DNA of 64,000 nt, from contig NMRA01000095.1 in the NCBI GenBank assembly GCA_002633005.1, positions 311,881-375,880 of the forward strand. Reading direction: 5' to 3'. The notes under the pieces are model-generated. The model was not told where the DNA came from. It searched no databases and was given only the letters and a program-made list of their open reading frames with translations. Below are positions 57,861 through 64,000 of this stretch, one piece after another. How positions within the stretch are numbered: the first letter of the stretch is position 1; every line of letters begins with the position of its first letter. The translations under genes were made by a program, and so were the position numbers. Source of the DNA: Phoronis australis (Eukaryota > Phoronida > Phoronidae).

Positions 57861-58166
57861 ATGGCAACCTATTCAAATCTGATTTTAAGAACCTTGTTGC
57901 TGGCGACAGTTTTATCAGAATATCTACAGGCTGATACTGGGCGACGTAAATCCTACCACTACCGTTGGACATACCCGGCGCATAATAAGCGTCAAAGTCG
58001 CGTCTATTACTGGAATCCGCAGCGGACATCTGGACGCTCCAGTGTTTATACCCACTGGTATTACCCCCGCAACTCTCGGAGTGTTTACGCAAACAATTAT
58101 GACGGGTTTCAACGTGATTTTCCTGGACACACACGTACGCAGTCGCCACGTCAACCACGTTATCCC
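57861..58166 (+). CDS. first coding exon of a secreted Tyr/Arg-rich protein
   Basis: The ATG lies in a near-ideal start context (acagccATGg). 102 codons run to a donor gtgagt in phase 0. Residues 1-24 (MATYSNLILRTLLLATVLSE...) form a signal peptide, with likely cleavage after LQA or nearby. The mature part is dominated by Tyr, Arg, Ser and Trp, in runs like GRRKSYHYRWTYP, RVYYWNPQR, THWYYPRNSR and HTRTQSPRQPRYP, with no Cys. Such Y/R/P-rich propeptides occur in extracellular-matrix proteins, including lysyl-oxidase-type propeptides and structural proteins, but nothing here is diagnostic. No following exon could be identified before the window ends. Confidence 0.6.
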
Positions 58167-58199
58167 GTGAGTAGCCTATTTTGACACATTAGTTTACTG

Positions 58200-59800
58200 T
58201 AGACCATTCAGGTAGCAGTGCCTGTTTTTTCCATATTCATATACGCAAACGCAATCTGGGAATAACGTCTGTTGATCAACATAGGGTTCTTTTCGTTGAA
58301 GTTAATTTAGTAGTTCAACATATTTTAGACAGTCAGAGTTGGTGCAAAAGTGGCTTGTTTTCCTGAAAGCTACGGTACGTTTCGTCCTGTTTAGCTGGCT
58401 AAAAATGAAAATCAAGTTGGGTCCATCACTCACATCAAATCGATCATGTGACAATCGTCACTGCGAAAGATCTCAGTCTTCTTAATCAACTTGAGTTGTC
58501 AGCAATGCATACCTGCGCCGTTTTCATACCTGCGCCGTTTTCGAATTTGCAGTTGGTGTTGGCTTTTTCAATTAGAAATCCTTGTGAATCTCTCGCGGTA
58601 TTTGAGCATCACAGACAGGCATTAAAATTCTAACCGTGACATATAATTTCACTTCATTGACACGAAACGTCAATGGTTTTAAAGTGTCTCAATTAAACAA
58701 TCATCTCCTAAGGCTTTATTTACACATTGCAGAAAGGTTCCGACAATTCTCCATATTTCATTGACAAAACGTGTTCACATGGTGGACTACCCGGCATTGA
58801 ACCGCCTTTAGTTCGGGAAGACCGCGGCCACCTTTGTTCAAACATTTTGAATGATATGTCCTTTTCCAGCTTTGTTTTCTAATAGTAAATCTTTTCATCT
58901 GTAAGTGTTTATGTCCTCAGATGGCTCCTGTAATATAATTGATTACCACTGTTTTTCTATTTTTGCGAAATTCTACATTTTGTCTGAAGGAATTGCTGCA
59001 CGCATTCTGCTTCACGCTTGCTAGTGGATGTCTCTTTCGCTGCCGCACACGGATGCTGACGAATGTTACACCGAAAAAGTGAATTGTACACGGTCCTTTT
59101 CTAATCGTCAGGACCGCTTCGCAATTTTAGGGCTTTGCGCGCAGTCCTCTTGGATGTCTGAGGAGCGGCGAATTGACTCGGTACCACGATCTGCAGTTAG
59201 CGAGGACGTAGGGTACCCCTAATTTTCCTTTCGAAAAAAACCGCCCGACTATTTTGTGTGTTCTACGGCGAACTTTTGTTTGATTCGTTGTATTTCCTTT
59301 GAAATGTCTCGTCGTCCATTCATCGGCTGTTGTTCACTGGCTTCATTTCTAGTAGGGTCAGGACTTTTGCACCCCACGTAACCTGCACACGGGGTTCCCT
59401 TGCTGTTTTGGTGACTTCATTTCACGTTTGTCGACCTGGAAATTTGCCAGTTCGCATTTGACGAGTTGATGTGGTGCTAAACGTGGAGCCCAGTAGGTAC
59501 ACACGGATTTGGGATGATCTCATACTGTGCAGAGAAATGTGTTGGCTTCAGATGAAGTGCTGTTGACATCGGAGCTTCGATGATAGCATCGGCTGCTCCG
59601 TGTCATCCACACGGCCTTCCGAGATGTCCAACGTCAAAGGCCGCGTTCATGTCCTGCTACACCGCGTTCTCGGGTTTTTTGCCGTCACTTTGACACGGTT
59701 CGTGACGGATGAGTGATAGGCGCTATCATAGCACTCACAGTTCGCGAATCTCGTCTCAACTTTTACCACCACTAAGCACTGTTATCTCTAGAAAATTGAA
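58200..59800. other. intron or intergenic, no supported feature
   Basis: No exon was recognised. 'catacctgcgccgttttc' is repeated in tandem near 58507-58545. Confidence 0.4.
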
Positions 59801-59982
59801 ATTAAACTTAAACTTGCTTTTGATCGAAGCTCGCACCATATGGATGAATCAATAAGAGAGTACGATAACGGACGTTGCCCATCGCCTTTTTCTTCTGTAC
59901 CATTGCTCCAAATGGTACATAAGCCTACAACGAAGTCCCTGCCGTTGCTTTTTTTCTTTTTGTCGTTCATGAACGTGAGTTT

Positions 59983-59994
59983 AAAAATCAAAAA
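59983..59994 (-). terminator. Pol III T-run terminator
   Basis: Two TTTTT blocks on the minus strand just past the tRNA-Ser gene. Confidence 0.8.
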
Positions 59995-59997
59995 CGA

Positions 59998-60079
59998 CGA
60001 CGAGGATGGGACTCGAACCCACGCGGGGAGACCCCAATGAATTAGCAATCCATCGCCTTAACCACTCGGCCACCTCGTC
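59998..60079 (-). tRNA. tRNA-Ser(GCT)
   Basis: 82 bases with a long variable arm. The acceptor stem gacgagg/cctcgtc pairs fully. The anticodon arm is atgga-ttGCTaa-ttcat, with one G-U pair, and reads AGC/AGU codons. The T arm gives the B box gggttcgagtccc, and the A box is tggccgagtggtta. CCA is not encoded. A T5 run starts four bases past the end (59990-59994) with a second at 59983-59987, a normal RNA polymerase III terminator. Confidence 0.95.
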
Positions 60080-60636
60080 CTCGAAAACTAGTCGCAGGAA
60101 CTTCATTCAAATAATAAGATACTTAGAATCTGCTATAAAACCGCCTTTTATCGAAAAAGGTTGCGCTAGAGCGCTCACAGTTCATGAATCTCGCCTCAGC
60201 TCTTTCGACCTCTGATCGAGTACTGCGGTCCAAAGAACATGAATATCAAACTTGCTTTGGACAAGCAGGGCGACAACGGTTATTCTATGAGTAACTGGAC
60301 ATACTTTTATATCTGGAAAGTAAACTCTGGCTGTTTCAGTGTTAATTAAGGTATTTCTGATGGCATTGATATTCAAGAGTAATCAGTGATGGGGTGGATA
60401 AGAAGGACTGCACATGAGTTCGCATCCTATTTTGTCGTCATTTTGATTTTGAAGCTCGCACCCTAAAGATCAAACAAAATTAAAGTAAGATATTGGACGG
60501 TGCCACCGCCTTTTTCTTCTACATCGTTGCTCCAAATGGTGCGCAGGCCTACAACAAACGTTTACCAGTCCTTGCCGTTGTTTTGTTGTTGTTTTTTGTC
60601 AGTTCATGAACGTGTGAGCTTCAAAATCAAAAATCA

Positions 60637-60718
60637 CGACGAGGATGGGAATCGAACCCACGCGGGGAGACCCCAATGAATTAGCAGTCTATCGCCTTAA
60701 CGGCTCGACTACGTGCAC
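60637..60718 (-). pseudogene. decayed tRNA-Ser copy
   Basis: The 3' two-thirds match the flanking tRNA-Ser genes (T arm, variable arm, anticodon loop with GCT). The 5' acceptor strand reads gtgcacg instead of gacgagg, so the acceptor stem cannot form. The D arm is altered, and the anticodon stem has an A-C mismatch. A T5 run at 60629-60633 survives. The damaged 5' side abuts the fold-back element starting at about 60715. Confidence 0.85.
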
Positions 60719-60840
60719 GGTCGGAGCACCATAAGGGGTTGAGGGGACGTAGCCCCCACTTTTTCAGTGGTGTGCTACCATGGTCTATGGGCGGTGCACC
60801 ACAGAGGGGGGGGGGGCTATGGGGCTATAGTCCCCACACA
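60715..60840. repeat. fold-back repeat family B, copy 2
   Basis: The reverse complement carries ctgtggtgcaccgccc, then atagaccatgg, then cactgaaaaagtgggg and ctacgtcccc, the same order as 13385-13515. It lies between the decayed and the third tRNA-Ser copies. Confidence 0.75.
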
Positions 60841-60857
60841 CACTGAGTTTCAAAGAC

Positions 60858-60862
60858 AAAAA
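60858..60862 (-). terminator. Pol III T-run terminator
   Basis: TTTTT on the minus strand four bases past the tRNA-Ser gene. Confidence 0.75.
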
Positions 60863-60865
60863 TGA

Positions 60866-60947
60866 CGACGAGGATGGGACTCGAACCCACGCGGGGAGAC
60901 CCCAATGGATTAGCAATCCATCGCCTTAACCACTCGGCCACCTCGTC
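60866..60947 (-). tRNA. tRNA-Ser(GCT)
   Basis: 82 bases, identical to the copy at 59998 except in the anticodon stem, where atgga-ttGCTaa-tccat pairs perfectly. The A and B boxes are intact and a T5 run follows at 60858-60862. Flanking words shared with the other copies show a segmental tandem duplication. Confidence 0.96.
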
Positions 60948-61781
60948 CTTGAAATTTCAAGCGTAGGAACTCTATACGTTTCGCAGCCAAGTCGACACAA
61001 GCAACATTTCCTAGTAAAGAGGTTCAATATTCTTCTAGAATAATTTTCTTAAAGCTGGGTATAGATAAGCATTGTTCTTGGAGCTATTTCGCTAACGTCA
61101 AGTATGTATTATTGAGAAAGATCGATGGACTGGTGACAAAAAAAAATTTAATAATGAAAATTTGAAAGACAAAGGGTAATGAAAATTGTCAAATGGCAGA
61201 TGTCCTTCTATAATATCTACTCGTTTTCCTCCAAAAGAAATAGTCCACCGTTGGAGCCAAGTCGTAATGAATGCGTACACGATTTGGCAACCGCACTTTC
61301 GGTAACCCGGCGAAGTCTCAAAAGCACGGCGTGTTTTCCTTATTCTCATGCATACGTGAAAGCACAGTCAGACGATTACTTGATAGGTCATGCTGCACAA
61401 AATTTCCACAAGGCCATCACTTGAATGATAAATTTGTGATTTCTGCTTCGGTCTGGTAGTGATATCAATGGAAGTCACATATCAATGAATGATCGTGTCC
61501 GAAATATTGTTGGCGGTTTTTGTTTCAACAACTTGGTTATTCGCCTGTTTTTGGGTGTGTCATTACTGGTACTGATTATACCATTAGTGATGTAAACATA
61601 AGATAACGCTGCCGGGTCGTGTTGGCATGACGAGCTGTCTTTTGGAAACTCAGCATTCAAAATAACAACTAACTTTTGCAAAGTGAACCAAAAAGCTAAT
61701 TTGTCGTGATGAAGTTATAAGTGTGCATCGTACCTTTTAGAGATGGTGCATATGCAGTGAAACCGTGGCACAAAAAGCCAA

Positions 61782-61797
61782 CAGCAGCAACAGCAGT

Positions 61798-61873
<76 letters not shown>
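61782..61873. repeat. CAG trinucleotide microsatellite
   Basis: About 24 uninterrupted CAG units from 61800, preceded by interrupted cag/caa/tag units. Poly-Ser and poly-Cys frames through it have no gene context, so coding use is not supported. Confidence 0.97.
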
Positions 61874-61874
<1 letters not shown>

Positions 61875-61989
61875 TTCAATAAAAGACCACACCAAACCAC
61901 GCGTTGCAACAGACGATCCTTTGGGCGAAGTGATCTTGCTTTTACATTCGTGCGTAAATTCAAATCGCGTTCACATGCGCCAGGTGTAT

Positions 61990-62112
61990 ATTTATTTATG
62001 AGGGTGGTGTAATTATACACCCGGGTGTAGCTTTACACCCGGGAGTATTTGCGTTTATATGACACAAATACACACCGTACGTAAATATACACCCGGGTGT
62101 AAACATCATGTA
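61990..62112. repeat. cluster of tacacccgggtgta palindromes
   Basis: The 14-base palindrome tacacccgggtgta occurs twice, plus one degenerate 'tacacccgggagta', within 90 bases and embedded in 'cgtttatatgacacaaatac' type sequence. The clustering suggests a MITE end or a protein-binding array. Confidence 0.7.
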
Positions 62113-62781
62113 AACGGAGCGTTAGTTGAGTCCCTATTTGGGACTGTTTCATATAACCGGGCACTGGCCCTTTAAATTCGCCAAATGAGCAAAAAGATTG
62201 GGCAGGAGAGATCAGAGGAAGGGGTTGATGAGGTGGAGTGTGGGGACCTCAACATTGTTATCGTTAAAATTACCACAGTTCTTGTTGACTAACGACATGC
62301 AGACGTTGTCCGTTTTTTGCCTGGGTGTTTTGGAGATTCCGTGTAACCCAACTGATTTACAAGGCGAAACATTTATTTGGATGCACCGTCAGCGAAACCA
62401 TGTGGTAGCTATATCAAGCAACCTTCAACTCATTTGTTGAATTAGTATATTCGTCAGAGCACGAGTCTATCTACGAAACGTTTGATCGTAATGGAAGCAC
62501 CAACCTTCATGAAGGGGAAATGTCATAGGGTAATTGACATATAAAGCGTCAGCAAATATTTCTTGTAATTAGCTACACCTGCTCCGATTTACGTTCAAAA
62601 AGTCTGCTGAGAGTGTTTCTTCATCATGCGATACGCTTGTGATGCTTATGCGGCTATCGTGACGTCTCAAGAATGCAGTCGATTCATTCTGGCTGCCAGC
62701 GTCTTACATTGCAATCATTATGATGTTGTCCAAAAATATGGCACGGAATCTTCACCCTTGCAGCCACCTGCCATCATGCGA

Positions 62782-62862
62782 ACGCGCTGGCCATGCGGTT
62801 AAGGTGATGGACTGCCACTTCACTGTCTTCTCCCTGCAGGGGTTCCATTCCCATCCTTGTCG
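62782..62862 (+). repeat. tRNA-Ser-like pseudo-tRNA or SINE head
   Basis: gctggccatgcggttaagg matches a tRNA-Ser A-box/D-arm. gatggactgcc follows at the anticodon position, and ggttccattcccatccttgt matches the T arm and 3' acceptor strand. The 5' acceptor strand does not pair, and the B box has two changes. Either a dead tRNA or the tRNA-derived head of a SINE. Confidence 0.6.
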
Positions 62863-62869
62863 GTAACTT

Positions 62870-64000
62870 GCATTTATGAGGTATACTATCTTTTGTTGTG
62901 GGACCATGTTATAAGATGACGTTAAGCACGGAAGTACCTCAAATAATTGCTGCATTTCATGTAGTTTGCAAGCTTGTGCGACCTCTTGTGGATCATTGTT
63001 TTTGTTGTTTTGGGAGGCGGGAAAACCCGGATATTGTACCTTTAAAACCCAATAAATATAGGCCACAACATCACAGTTGCAGACGTCAGCTAATGATGTT
63101 GCCCATGGATTTTTTTTTCTGGTAAGTCATTCTTCCTGGTTAGCGTGTGTTATTTCAGTCACCATAAATTAGCAACTTCCTATGCAACAAAAATCTGTAA
63201 ACATCGAACGGCAAGGTAGTTAGAACGCTCTTAGCAGTAAGCTCATGTTATTTCCTATTTAAAAGTGGGGTGGATGAACTGATGTGGAACAAAAAAAAAA
63301 CAATGCACGTGGGGAAGGCACTATCAAAACATTCCGCGTGCTTCGTTGTGTAACCCATGGCGTTACATTATTGAGGATTCGTGTCTTCACCCTATACTTC
63401 CTAATGATCCCGAATTATACGTGAATTGTTTGCGGGCAATTGAGGAAAGTTTTGGAGAACAAAAATGAAAAGAGAATAGCCCCTGTCGTGTTTGAGTGGC
63501 TTTTTCACTTCATCATCAGATTTCATTTTATCGCTTAGGCGAACTTAAGGAGAGGCAAGCCTCGGACAGCACCAAAAAACGTTTTCGGCGTGTTTAGGAT
63601 CAACGCGGACATTTTCCTTAAGAAATTTTAGTTGCCACCCCGTTTATGAATTAATTAAGGTTAAGGTATAATTAGAGTTGGGGCCATTGCCACATTTGCG
63701 AGTTGCCGCTCGGTCTCCCCCGCCCCCCCTCCCCGTGACTGGGGTACGAACGTGTGACTACAACAGGAGCGAGCCTCGGTTTGGTGCAGTGCCCTAGTCA
63801 AAGGTAATCCGGCACCGACTATGTCGTTTTACGGCACCGCTCATAATTCCACCCAATCCCTTCCTGTGGTAATGAGCTCTTACGACGACTTCCCAGATGG
63901 CAAAAGTATTAGTTTTCTGTTAATGTAACTGACGACTAAAGTTGGTGTAGAGAATTAGGCCCAGAATCGATAAGTAATCAGGATAGGTATACTTTGTGAA
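62870..64000. other. no supported gene
   Basis: A 75-codon open frame (62898-63125) meets a gtaagt donor at 63122 but shows no recognisable content. A C-rich stretch near 63716-63735 looks like a repeat end. Confidence 0.4.

Noticed and set aside
61715-62020. Poly-Ser and poly-Cys open frames through the CAG repeat
   Set aside because: No splice sites, start context or conserved flank. The frame is open only because the repeat lacks stops.
1-64000. CRISPR arrays, bacterial operons, phage or integrated viral genes
   Set aside because: No regularly spaced repeats with unique spacers, no Shine-Dalgarno-led gene runs, and no recognisable viral structural or replication genes. All polymerase signatures belong to LINE or Penelope retroelements.

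Overview
The window is eukaryotic and most likely from a marine invertebrate animal. It has no prokaryotic gene density. Coding signal is confined to short islands bounded by AG/GT splice sites, and the rest is dominated by microsatellites, fold-back MITEs, LINE fragments and Penelope-like elements (PLEs). Eukaryotic tRNA-Ser genes with T-run terminators are present. The palindrome tacatgta recurs throughout, a habit I associate with amphioxus, hemichordate and mollusc genomes; that lineage guess is weak. The assembly has a 498-bp N gap (28063-28560) and three single-N joins (34459, 36039, 49354).

Layout. 1-15 kb: an ATCT microsatellite, a dispersed GC-rich repeat family (1.6 and 12.6 kb), a fold-back MITE (4.5 kb), two LINE 3' fragments (6.3-7.0 kb) and one possible first coding exon (2.4 kb). 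15.6-22.1 kb: a mosaic of diverged tandem duplications whose shared parts carry GAGTCT runs, CACGTG and CCAAT boxes, and a GT(A/G)AGT-like boundary. 24.0-26.6 kb: a plus-strand gene fragment of three phase-compatible exons. 29.4-29.9 kb: a 245-bp CAA-rich tandem duplication. 31.3-34.7 kb: weak exon candidates, a perfect 20-bp minisatellite, and a NotI-EcoRI juxtaposition near a contig join.

36.0-55.7 kb holds the main gene. It is a minus-strand gene that I reconstructed from splice sites and matching codon phases in at least 11 exons. It encodes a PB1-domain protein followed by a helical block ending in W-K-K and a basic stretch. From memory this is the architecture of the large animal family annotated as SAMD3-like. 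No single long ORF reveals it. Its introns host a Penelope-like element in the same orientation (46.9-48.7 kb, with target-site duplication, 42-bp terminal inverted repeat and hammerhead-ribozyme-like fold). They also host a 2.97-kb LINE plus PLE composite (50.1-53.1 kb) sitting inside a 24-bp minisatellite.

57.9 kb: a first coding exon for a secreted Tyr/Arg-rich protein on the plus strand. 60-61 kb: a minus-strand cluster of tRNA-Ser(GCT), two apparently intact copies and one decayed copy next to a fold-back element. 61.8-62.9 kb: a CAG microsatellite, a cluster of CCCGGG-centred palindromes and a tRNA-Ser-like SINE or pseudo-tRNA head. Long stretches elsewhere show nothing I can support.
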